DNA of 64,000 bases from AC-32 sp963728765 (GTDB lineage Bacteria; Actinomycetota; Thermoleophilia; Gaiellales; Gaiellaceae). The notes beneath the pieces were generated by a model. That model saw nothing but the letters and a program-made list of their open reading frames with translations. It was not told the origin of the DNA and ran no database searches. The position numbers and the translations under genes are program-made. Shown here piece by piece: positions 15,342 through 23,056 of this stretch. Position 1 is the stretch's first letter. Every line of letters starts with the position of its first letter. The stretch spans positions 186,001 through 250,000 of the forward strand of contig CAVSKX010000002.1 of NCBI GenBank assembly GCA_963728765.1, written 5' to 3'.

Positions 15342-16565
15342 CTAGTCGCCCGCGCGCCGGACGCCGCTCGGCCGCAGCACGTCCCGGCGCCTGGACAGAC
15401 GGCGACGGAGCGGCGCGGAGCCGTAGTACATCTTCCGCGCAAGCTGCGAGTCCTTCCCGCGCTCGCGCAGGCCGAGGTAGCGCGCCCGCGTCCCGGCGAC
15501 GGCGCGGCCCGCCGCGCTTCCGGGCAGCCCGAGCCCGAGGTGCAACGGCTCGAACCGGTCGGCGAGCTCGGTCTTGTACCGCTCCGCCCCACCGAGGAAC
15601 TCCACCCGCGTGGCCCCCTCGTCAGCGGCGATCTTCAGCGAGTCGAGCGCGTTCACCAGCCCCGGTGAGCAGCGCGAGAACTCGGGATCGAACGCCATAC
15701 GGTGGAGGAAGACCCGGTCGCGAATCACGAAGTACCAGGAAAACGCGACCGTGCTGCCGTCGATGAGGAGCGAGACGATCCGCGACGCGCCCAGCTCGGC
15801 GAGCCCGACGTTGGCGGCGCGGTTGAACGCCTTGCCGGTGTCCGTGACCAGCCCGGAGCCGTCCGGGCGGCCGCGCCAGCGCAGCTCGTGGATGCGGAAG
15901 CCTTCCTCGAGCGCGGGCTCCAGCTCGTCGAGCGTTTGGGCGCAGAGGGTCTCGACCTGGCCGAGCTCGGCCAGCTGGCGGCGCCGCCGCTTGTGGTGCG
16001 CCCGCTTGCGCGAGTCCGTCTTCGCGTGGTAGGTCGCCTCCCACCCGCGCTGCAGGTCGAGCACCGGAGCCTCGACGCGCTGGAACAGGCGGAGCTTGCG
16101 CGGCCCGTCCAGCGAGGCGAGGTGGCAATCCACCGAGAGGCCGAAGAGGTCGGCGTAGTCTTGCTCGCCGGCCTGCGCATGGTCGACGAGGGCCTCCACC
16201 AGTTCCGGCCCCTCGCCCTCGGCGAGCAGCACGTCGCCGAGGCACGACTGCCGCGCCCCGACGAACGTCGCGACGCGCAGGCCGTGATGCGAAAACGTGA
16301 CCAGCGGGAGCGCGCCCACGAGCCTCCCCCCTCGGTAGGCCGTCTCGACGGCAAGACGACAACCCTCCCCGTAGAAGCGCCACCACTGGAGGAGCCAGCA
16401 ATGGAGCATGAACGGGCTCGGGCGCGGCATCGCGTAGACGAGTTCGTTCCACTGGTCGCCGAGGCGCGCGAACGCGTCCTCGGAGTCCACCGTCTCGAAC
16501 TTCAGCGGCGCGCGCTCCCGCGTCGTCTCGAGAACAGATGTGTGCTCGGAGACGAGTGCGGTCAC
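15342..16565 (-). CDS. FemAB/CelD-like acyltransferase
   Basis: About 407 residues of the GNAT-fold family annotated as cellulose biosynthesis protein CelD / FemAB-related. The core has WNELVYAMPRPSPFMLHCWL, a Lys/Arg-rich KRAHHKRRRRQLAELG stretch, then FSWYFVIRDRVFLHRMAFDP and GLVNALDSLKIAADEGATRV. These proteins attach acyl or aminoacyl groups to surface polymers. The GTG at 16565 is preferred because a start further up would overlap the divergent lipoprotein gene. First gene of the operon running to the polymerase at 13070. Confidence 0.7.
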   Translation of the reverse strand: MTALVSEHTSVLETTRERAPLKFETVDSEDAFARLGDQWNELVYAMPRPSPFMLHCWLLQWWRFYGEGCRLAVETAYRGGRLVGALPLVTFSHHGLRVATFVGARQSCLGDVLLAEGEGPELVEALVDHAQAGEQDYADLFGLSVDCHLASLDGPRKLRLFQRVEAPVLDLQRGWEATYHAKTDSRKRAHHKRRRRQLAELGQVETLCAQTLDELEPALEEGFRIHELRWRGRPDGSGLVTDTGKAFNRAANVGLAELGASRIVSLLIDGSTVAFSWYFVIRDRVFLHRMAFDPEFSRCSPGLVNALDSLKIAADEGATRVEFLGGAERYKTELADRFEPLHLGLGLPGSAAGRAVAGTRARYLGLRERGKDSQLARKMYYGSAPLRRRLSRRRDVLRPSGVRRAGD

Positions 16566-16602
16566 GGATGGGTAATTACCCCGTCGGGAGGTGTTGGGCG
16601 TC

Positions 16603-17805
16603 ATGGGGAGAAGCGTCACGTCCCTCGGGATAGCGTTGGTCGCCGCTGCCGCGGGACTGTTCGCCGCCACGCAGGCCGGCTGTGGCGCGGACGACACGAA
16701 GAGCGCGGCCGTGCCGGCGGTCACGACCAGCGTGCACGTTGCGCCGCCGCAGGTGCGGCAGCCCGCGCGGCCCCGGCCCTACACCGTTCCGAGTAACGCC
16801 CTCCTCGTGTCCTCGTCGAGCGAGCTCGCCGCCGCCCTGGCGAACGGGACCCGCGAGGCGATCGTCCTGGCGCCCGGCGTCTACGACAACCCGCGACCGT
16901 TCGCCGACCGGGACGGCGACCGGCTGTACGCAGCCCGGCTCGGGAGAGCGGTGCTGAAGGCAGGGGTCGTGCTCGGCGCAAACGCGGGCGCGCCGGGCGC
17001 CTCCATTCGCGGATTCACCTTCAACGTGACCGACCCGGCCAAGACGCTTCACGGGGCGATCGTCCACGTGTGGGGGTCGGCCTCCCACGCCTCCGTTCTC
17101 GACACCCGCCTCTACGGCCACGGCCGCGTCGACACCGGCCTCCTCGTCCGCCAGCCCCTCGGCTTCGTCGCGCGGCGGATTGTCGCGGAGGGTTTCCGCA
17201 GCTACGGCGTCCTCGTCGACCCGAACGACCTGAACTACCGCACGCGCGCACGCTTCGCGCTGTCCGACCTCACCATCTCGCGCGTGCGGCGGCCGCTGCG
17301 CGGCTCGTCCAACGGCCGTGCGGAGGCATGCCTCTGGCTCGGCAGCCCCGGAAGCGCGAAGCGGGTGAGCGTGCGCCGCTGCGGCATCACCGGGATCTGG
17401 ACGGGCACGGCGACCCGCGGCTCCCGCGTCACCGACGCGACGATCAACCGCACGCCGGTCGGGATCTACATCGAGCACTACACGACGGGCACGACCTTCG
17501 AACGCCTCCGCGTCGGGCCCGACGTCGACCGGGGCGTGAACGCGGAGTGGTCGAACCTCGCGGCCGGGCGAAAGCCTGCGAGCAGCGACAACGTGATCGA
17601 AGACGCCTATTTCCGGACAGGGCACGTCGGCGTCTACCTCGACCAGGGGACCACGCGCACGGTCGTCCGCCGCAGCGTGTTCGTCGGCCAGGGCTGGGCC
17701 GGAATCGGCGACTACCTCGGCCAGGGCAACACCTACTACGACAACGACTTCGACGCGATCGGCCCGACGGCAGTCGCCGTCACGCAGGAGCACGACAGCG
17801 GATGA
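16603..17805 (+). CDS. Secreted parallel beta-helix lipoprotein
   Basis: 400 residues. The N-terminus MGRSVTSLGIALVAAAAGLF leads to a Cys at ATQAGC, a plausible lipobox. The body has repeated beta-helix coils with recurring ARFALSDLTISRV, VRRCGITGIWTG, DATINRTPVGIYIEHYTTG and DAYFRTGHVGVYLDQGTT segments. The family includes pectate-lyase-like polysaccharide-binding or cleaving proteins. Within this locus it may trim or modify the exported polymer. The ATG at 16603 has GGGAGG about 10 nt upstream. The stop overlaps the ATP-grasp start (ATGA), so the two are coupled. Confidence 0.75.
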   Translation: MGRSVTSLGIALVAAAAGLFAATQAGCGADDTKSAAVPAVTTSVHVAPPQVRQPARPRPYTVPSNALLVSSSSELAAALANGTREAIVLAPGVYDNPRPFADRDGDRLYAARLGRAVLKAGVVLGANAGAPGASIRGFTFNVTDPAKTLHGAIVHVWGSASHASVLDTRLYGHGRVDTGLLVRQPLGFVARRIVAEGFRSYGVLVDPNDLNYRTRARFALSDLTISRVRRPLRGSSNGRAEACLWLGSPGSAKRVSVRRCGITGIWTGTATRGSRVTDATINRTPVGIYIEHYTTGTTFERLRVGPDVDRGVNAEWSNLAAGRKPASSDNVIEDAYFRTGHVGVYLDQGTTRTVVRRSVFVGQGWAGIGDYLGQGNTYYDNDFDAIGPTAVAVTQEHDSG

Positions 17806-18956
17806 AGGGCAGCGTCGTCGTCACGGATGCCGAAGAGCGGGCCGCGCTCGGAGCGTGCCGCGGGCTGACACGCGCCGGTTACCGGGTCTGCGCGGTCTCG
17901 CGGCTGAGCCCGGCCGCGACCCACTGGTCGCGCGCCTGTGCCGAGCGGGTCCGACTTCCGGACCCGCGCGAGAGCGTCCACGCATTCGTCGACGGTCTCG
18001 GCGAGCTCCTGCAGCGGGGCCGCTACGACGCGCTCATTCCCGGGAGCGACGCTTCAGTGCTCGCGGTCTCCGAGCACCGCGACGAGCTCGAGCCCTTCAC
18101 GCGGCTGGGCCTGCCCTCCCGCGAGGTCGTCCGACGCGTCGTCGACAAGGTCGTGCTGCTCGACGCGGCCGCCGCCGTGGGCCTCGGGTCCCCGGCGAGC
18201 CGGCCGTGCGCGGACGTCGATGAGGCTGAGGCGGCGGCGGCCGAGCTCGGCTTCCCGGTCGTGGTGAAGCCGATCCAGTCGTTCGCGCCCGTGAACGGCG
18301 GCTTGCAGCAGCGCAGCGTCTCGATCGCCGACGACTCCGACGCCCTCGCCGAGGCCGCGCGCGACTTCGCCTCCCCATTCATCGTCCAGCGCTTCGAGCG
18401 CGCCCAGTTCCTCTCGTGCACGGGTGTCTTCGCCGACGGCCGGCTGCTCGCGCTCACCACCTCTCGCGTCCCGCGGCTCTGGCCGCCGATCGCGGGGATG
18501 CACGCCTACTCCGAGACGGTCACGCCGCCCGACGGCCTCCCCGAGCGCGTTCGTGAGCTGCTCGACTCGCTCGGATGGCAGGGCATCTTCCAGCTACAGC
18601 TGCTCGAGCTCGCCGACCGCCTCGCGGTGATCGACCTGAACCCGCGCGTCTTCGCGTCGATCCTGCTCGACGCCGACGCCGGAGCGAACCTCGCCGCCGT
18701 CTGGGTCGACTGGCTCCTCGGGGGCGACCCGGCTCCGGTGACCGCCCGCCCGGCCATGCGTTACCGCTGGGAAGAGGGCGAGCTCTGCCACTTCGCCTGG
18801 CAGCTCCGCCATCGCCGGCTTCGCGCCGCCGCCCGCGTGCTGCGGCCGCACCGGCGCGTGACGCATGCGTGGTTCCGCGCGAGCGACCCCGGCCCGCTCT
18901 TCGCCCGCGGCCTCAACCTGGTCGTCGGCCGCCGCGCCTACAGGAAGGCGGCGTGA
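17802..18956 (+). CDS. ATP-grasp family enzyme
   Basis: 384 residues. The pre-ATP-grasp domain (SVVVTDAEERAALGACRGLT) is followed by the ATP-grasp core. The ATP-binding strand reads ELGFPVVVKPIQSF, and LAVIDLNPRVFAS holds the metal-binding Asp-x-Asn-x-Arg triad. It is carboxylate-amine ligase-like, so it probably joins an acid to an amine or sugar. In this locus it could add an aminoacyl decoration to the polymer, which is inference. It overlaps the beta-helix gene by 4 nt and is followed at once by the priming transferase. Confidence 0.75.
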   Translation: MKGSVVVTDAEERAALGACRGLTRAGYRVCAVSRLSPAATHWSRACAERVRLPDPRESVHAFVDGLGELLQRGRYDALIPGSDASVLAVSEHRDELEPFTRLGLPSREVVRRVVDKVVLLDAAAAVGLGSPASRPCADVDEAEAAAAELGFPVVVKPIQSFAPVNGGLQQRSVSIADDSDALAEAARDFASPFIVQRFERAQFLSCTGVFADGRLLALTTSRVPRLWPPIAGMHAYSETVTPPDGLPERVRELLDSLGWQGIFQLQLLELADRLAVIDLNPRVFASILLDADAGANLAAVWVDWLLGGDPAPVTARPAMRYRWEEGELCHFAWQLRHRRLRAAARVLRPHRRVTHAWFRASDPGPLFARGLNLVVGRRAYRKAA

Positions 18957-19073
18957 GCGTCGCGCCCGAGACCCGGCGGCACCCGGCTCGAGCGCAGCGG
19001 CTACCACCCGCTCTCCTGGCTCGAGCGCCGGGCCGCCGCCTTCGCGGGGCCCAGAGACCAGGTCGGGTGGCTC

Positions 19074-20351
19074 GTGCTGGCCGGCCGCGTGATCCTGATC
19101 TGGCTGCCTGTCTTCTTCCTCTTCGCGCATGGCCTCTCGCCGATCGGAGCGGTCTTCGCCGCGACGGTCGTCTCCGCGGTCTGGACGATCGGGCTCCGGG
19201 CCGCTCTCAGCGCGTACTTCACGCTCGGCCCGGCGGTCGCCTCGGCGGTCGGAACGATCACCGGGCTCGTCGCGATCTCGGCGCTCGACCTCTGGATCCC
19301 CGATCTCGACCTTCGCGCTGCGGGCCTGGCAGAGGCCGCGGTCGCCGTGTTCCTCCTCTCGGCGGCCTGGGAGCACGTCGTGCGCAGCATCGCCAAGCGC
19401 CGCGTGCTCGTCGTCGGCACGGGCGGCTGTGCCTCCGACGTGCTCGCGGAGCTGAACAACGGCCACCGCACGCCGTTCACGATGCTCGGCCTCGTCGGAG
19501 AGCGCCCGGAGGGCACGACGGCGAAGGTCCCGCAGCTCGGCTCCTTCGAGGAGCTGTCGGAGATCGTCGCCGAACAGCGGCCCGACATCGTGATCCTCAC
19601 CGACGAGCACGTCAGCTCGTGGGCGGTCGACCCGCTGCTCGACCTCGCGCCGGCCGGCTTCCGCGTCGTCGGCGTCTCCCACTTCATCGAGCACGCGCTC
19701 GGCCGCGTCCCGCTGCGCCACCTGACGCCAACGTGGTTCATGAGCATGCTGCACCTCCGCCAGAAGCCGTACACGCGCGTGGCGAAGCGGGCCTTCGACC
19801 TCGCGATCGCCTCGCTCGGCCTCCTGCTGGCCCTCCCACTGCTGCCCGTCCTCGCCCTCCTCGTACGCCTTACTCCAGGCCCGGTGATCTACCGGCAAAC
19901 GCGAGTCGGCGAGGGCGGGCGGCACTTCACGATCTTCAAGTTCCGGACGATGCGCGAGGACGCCGAGAACGAGGGCGCGCCGCGCTATGCCCAGGTCGAC
20001 GATTCGCGCGTGACCCGGATCGGACGCCTCCTGCGCCAGATCCACCTCGACGAGCTGCCGCAGCTCTGGAACGTGGTCCGGGGGGAGATGTCGATCGTCG
20101 GCCCGCGGCCCGAGCGCCCCGAGTTCGTCGACCTGCTCGAGCACACGGTGCCGTTCTGGACGCGGCGCCTGCTCGTCAAGCCTGGGATCACCGGCTGGGC
20201 GCAGCTCCGCTGCGGCTACGCGTGCGACGCCTCATCCGCGGCCGAGAAGCTGTCCTACGACCTGTGGTACCTGCGCAACCGCAACGTGGTCGTCGATCTC
20301 GCCATTTGCTTCAAGACCGTCTCGTCGCTGCTCTTCCGTTCCGGACGCTGA
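19074..20351 (+). CDS. Undecaprenyl-phosphate sugar phosphotransferase (WbaP/exopolysaccharide priming type)
   Basis: 425 residues from GTG 19074. Four or five N-terminal membrane helices are followed by a CoA/Rossmann-like domain (RRVLVVGTGGCASDVLAEL). The C-terminal bacterial sugar transferase domain carries KFRTMRED, LDELPQLWNVVRGEMSIVGP, PRPERPE and KPGITGWAQL. It starts repeat-unit synthesis on the lipid carrier. The same frame is open and protein-like upstream (LSWLERRAAAFAGPRDQVGW) back to 18957 but has no start, while a GTG at 18953 is in another frame. A missing or extra base near 18990 may have split the N-terminus. Confidence 0.8.
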   Translation: MLAGRVILIWLPVFFLFAHGLSPIGAVFAATVVSAVWTIGLRAALSAYFTLGPAVASAVGTITGLVAISALDLWIPDLDLRAAGLAEAAVAVFLLSAAWEHVVRSIAKRRVLVVGTGGCASDVLAELNNGHRTPFTMLGLVGERPEGTTAKVPQLGSFEELSEIVAEQRPDIVILTDEHVSSWAVDPLLDLAPAGFRVVGVSHFIEHALGRVPLRHLTPTWFMSMLHLRQKPYTRVAKRAFDLAIASLGLLLALPLLPVLALLVRLTPGPVIYRQTRVGEGGRHFTIFKFRTMREDAENEGAPRYAQVDDSRVTRIGRLLRQIHLDELPQLWNVVRGEMSIVGPRPERPEFVDLLEHTVPFWTRRLLVKPGITGWAQLRCGYACDASSAAEKLSYDLWYLRNRNVVVDLAICFKTVSSLLFRSGR

Positions 20352-20364
20352 CGTGTAGCGGACG

Positions 20365-20370
20365 TACAAT
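20365..20370 (+). promoter_or_regulatory. -10 box, leaderless arrangement
   Basis: TACAAT ends 7 nt before the GTG at 20378, so transcription should begin at the start codon. Confidence 0.5.
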
Positions 20371-20377
20371 CCGTCCC

Positions 20378-20566
20378 GTGGCCGAGGGCAACGGGAGCGA
20401 GAACGTCGAGCAGCGGCCTGCCAAGGCGCCGCGACGGATCTGGTTCCACGTCGAGGAGGTCGAGCTCAAGTGGCTTCGCATCAGCGAGACCGCGTTCCTC
20501 CTGTGGGTGCTGGCCGGCCTCGTCCTCGCGTGGCTGGTGGTCGCGCTCGTGTTCTTCCTGGTCTAG
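20378..20566 (+). CDS. 62-residue single-pass membrane protein
   Basis: Starts MAEGNGSENVEQ. A basic amphipathic segment (PRRIWFHVEEVELKWLRISE) is followed by one membrane helix, FLLWVLAGLVLAWLVVALVF, ending at the C-terminus. It has its own -10 box TACAAT immediately upstream and good codon bias. Located at the end of the polysaccharide locus. Family unknown. It ends overlapping the stop of the convergent broken gene. Confidence 0.6.
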   Translation: MAEGNGSENVEQRPAKAPRRIWFHVEEVELKWLRISETAFLLWVLAGLVLAWLVVALVFFLV

Positions 20567-21807
20567 CCCGCGAACAGGAACGAGCTGCGGCCGACCATCG
20601 GGCCGTACTTGTTCGCCGACCGCGTGCCCAACCCCGGCCAGACGTACCAGCGGTAGACGCCGCGGTGGAGCCGGACACGGTTCCCGTGGTAGAGCCAGCT
20701 GCGCGGAAGCTTGAGGCTCGTCCCCTTCGGCCAGGCGCTGAAGATCGTCCCGTTGCGGACGAGCAAGACGTTGTAGTAGGTCGCGCCGCGAACCGCGGCC
20801 CACTGGAGGAGCGGCGCCCGCTTGACGCTTGCGCCTGGAGCCGGGGCGAACAGCCTCCCCGTGCCAGTGATGCGGACCGTGCGGCTGACCTTGTTGGCCG
20901 CCGCGTCGAACACGCTGACCCTGTAGCGGTAGCGCGTGCCGACATGCAGGCCCTTGTCCCGGAACGAGCTCGCCTTGCCCGAGTAGACGGTCGAGCTGAT
21001 GCCGCGCTTCTTTTTCCCGGGCACGCGCGTGATCACGACGCGCTGCGTATCCGCCGAGACCTGCCACTTGAAGATCACGGCCTGGTTGCCGTGCTTCGCG
21101 CGCAGCTTCTTCAGCTGCGGCGGCGTGGAGTCATATGCGAGCGCCAACGACCCGCCTCCAACGTTGCCTGCAACGTCGGTGCAAGTCCCGGAGACGACGG
21201 TGTGGGCATTGTCGGGGCCCTCGTAGGTGACTCGCCGAACAGCCGGCAACGCCCGACATGGCGTCATTGCCGGAGAACGAGATCCCGACGGCGTGGTTGT
21301 ACCAGCCGTTCGAGTCCGGGCTCCTGCTTGCGTGGCCGTCACGGCGGGAGGCGTCGCGTCGATCCGGATTACCCGCGTCGTCATTGCTCACGACCTCACC
21401 GTTCAAGCCGACGCGGTGCAGGTCCGCGTCGTGCCAGCGTTTGGTCACCGGGATCTGAATCGCGGGGCTGCAACCCGCGGTGTTGTTGTAATCGCCGGTG
21501 ACAACCCACCGCACTACGACGTAATTGCCGCCCGTGTTGCCGCGGAACCAGCCGTTCGTCCCCTCGATCCCAGCGATCGTGTACTGAACGTCAGGTGGCG
21601 TGGGACAGCGACACGCGCGCCTGAAGATGTCTGGGGGAGGAGCACGACTGCGGAGACGGCGGCCAGTGCTGCGAGCCGCCAACCAGGGGCTCGGCTAGTC
21701 CTCCGGTTGAAGTTTCTCTCCCTCCGCCGCACCGAGGGTCGGACTTCGTTCTCTCGCACGACCCCTCCCCCACGCCGATCGCTGCGACGCCATTTTGAAT
21801 GAGCCAT
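20563..21807 (-). pseudogene. Frameshifted secreted Ig-like/fibronectin-like protein
   Basis: One protein can be followed through three frames on the minus strand. First comes a signal region ending WRLAALAAVSAVVLLPQTSS (about 21700-21610), then PDVQYTIAGIEGTNGWFRGN and its continuation to about 21400. TRVIRIDATPPAVTATQ follows in another frame, then SNGWYNHAVGISFSGND and VAGCS. Finally comes GTCTDVAGNVGGGSLALAYD and an intact 180-residue C-terminal half with fibronectin-like strands to 20563. Alternating SNGWY.. and DxxGN motifs are those of bacterial Ig-like repeats. About four frame changes in 450 bp mean real decay or poor sequence quality. Confidence 0.55.
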
Positions 21808-21872
21808 CGAACCTACTCCCTCGTATCGAAACAGTCAATTACCCCAATTCGGACCGGATTGACACACGTGAC

Positions 21873-21878
21873 TACCGT
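21873..21878 (+). promoter_or_regulatory. -10 box, leaderless arrangement
   Basis: TACCGT ends 6 nt before the ATG at 21885. This supports that start over the in-frame ATG 90 bp upstream. Confidence 0.4.
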
Positions 21879-21884
21879 CTGAGG

Positions 21885-22937
21885 ATGTCGCAGCCAGCCG
21901 CCCCGGCCCCTCCCGGCCCGCTTCGACGCTCCCGCGCGTGGCTCGAGCGGCGGCCGCTGTTCGTGCTCGTCGTGCCGACGGTGCTGGCACTCGGAGCCGT
22001 CGCGCTGCTCGCCGAACTCGCCGGTGCGGAGCCGCTCCACCGCGCACTGCGCCACCTGCACCCGGAGTGGCTGCTGCTCTGCTTCGGCGGCCAGCTGCTC
22101 GCGTACTTCGGCTACGTGCTCGCCGTGCGCGACACCGCGCGGGTCGACGGCGGTCCCAGCCTGAGCTTCGGCCGGACGATGCAGGCCGTGGTCGGCGGCT
22201 TCGGCGTCTTCGCCGCGACCCGCACGAGCGGCGGCTTTGCCGTCGACTACTGGGTCCTGCGCAGCGCCGGCGAGGATCGCGACGGCGCGGTCGCCCGCGT
22301 GCTGGCGCTCGGGGCGCTGGAGTACGCCGTCCTCGCTCCGGCCGCGCTCTGCTCGGCGATCGCGCTCCTCGTGAGCGGCGCCGACGTGTCGATGACGCTG
22401 ACCCTCCCGTGGCTGCTCGTCATCCCGGGCGCGATCGTGGCGATCTGGCTGAGCTCGCCGAAGCGTGCGCTTCGCTACGCGAAGGCGCCGGCCCACGGCC
22501 GGGTCCGGCAGGCGTTCGCCCACTTCGTGGCGGGGTTGTCGATCCTGCGCTCGATGTTCGTCGCCCCGCCCCGCGAGCACGGGCTCGGCGTGCTCGGGAT
22601 CGCCATGTACTGGGCCGGCGATATCGCGTGCCTATGGGGCGCGCTGCAGGTTTTCGGCAACCCGCGCCTCTCGGTGCCGGCGCTGATCCTCGGCTACGCG
22701 ACCGGCTACGTGCTCACCCGCCGCTCACTCCCGGCCGGCGGCGCCGGGGTCGTCGAGATCGCGCTCACCTTCGCGCTGCACTGGATGGGCTTCCCGTTCG
22801 TGCGCGCGCTGCTCGGCGTGGTCGTCTACCGGATCTTCAACCTCTGGCTGCCGATACTCCCAGCGCTCGCCGTGCTACCGGCCGTGAACGACCTCCGCCG
22901 AGAGCTCGAAGAGGCCGAACAGGCCGAACAACCCTAG
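21885..22937 (+). CDS. Lysylphosphatidylglycerol synthase-type transmembrane (flippase-like) protein
   Basis: 350 residues with about 8 membrane helices of the LPG_synthase_TM/UPF0104 family. Characteristic segments are WLLLCFGGQLLAYFGYVLAV, FGVFAATRTSGGFAVDYWVL, and a C-terminal GYVLTRRSLPAGGAGVVEIA. Members flip lipid-linked aminoacyl or sugar intermediates, and this one lacks the soluble lysyl-transfer domain. The ATG at 21885 is chosen from the adjacent -10 box and because the upstream in-frame segment is AT-rich and not membrane-like. It may serve the neighbouring polysaccharide system. Confidence 0.75.
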   Translation: MSQPAAPAPPGPLRRSRAWLERRPLFVLVVPTVLALGAVALLAELAGAEPLHRALRHLHPEWLLLCFGGQLLAYFGYVLAVRDTARVDGGPSLSFGRTMQAVVGGFGVFAATRTSGGFAVDYWVLRSAGEDRDGAVARVLALGALEYAVLAPAALCSAIALLVSGADVSMTLTLPWLLVIPGAIVAIWLSSPKRALRYAKAPAHGRVRQAFAHFVAGLSILRSMFVAPPREHGLGVLGIAMYWAGDIACLWGALQVFGNPRLSVPALILGYATGYVLTRRSLPAGGAGVVEIALTFALHWMGFPFVRALLGVVVYRIFNLWLPILPALAVLPAVNDLRRELEEAEQAEQP

Positions 22938-23056
22938 GAGGGCTAGACGAAACACCGGCTGTGCCGAGCGCTATTCGGCCAAACCCTCCCAGTTGGGTCA
23001 TCTTTTCGCGGTTCCCCTTTCCGGGGGATCTCCTGGCGCTTGTTCATCGGGAAACT

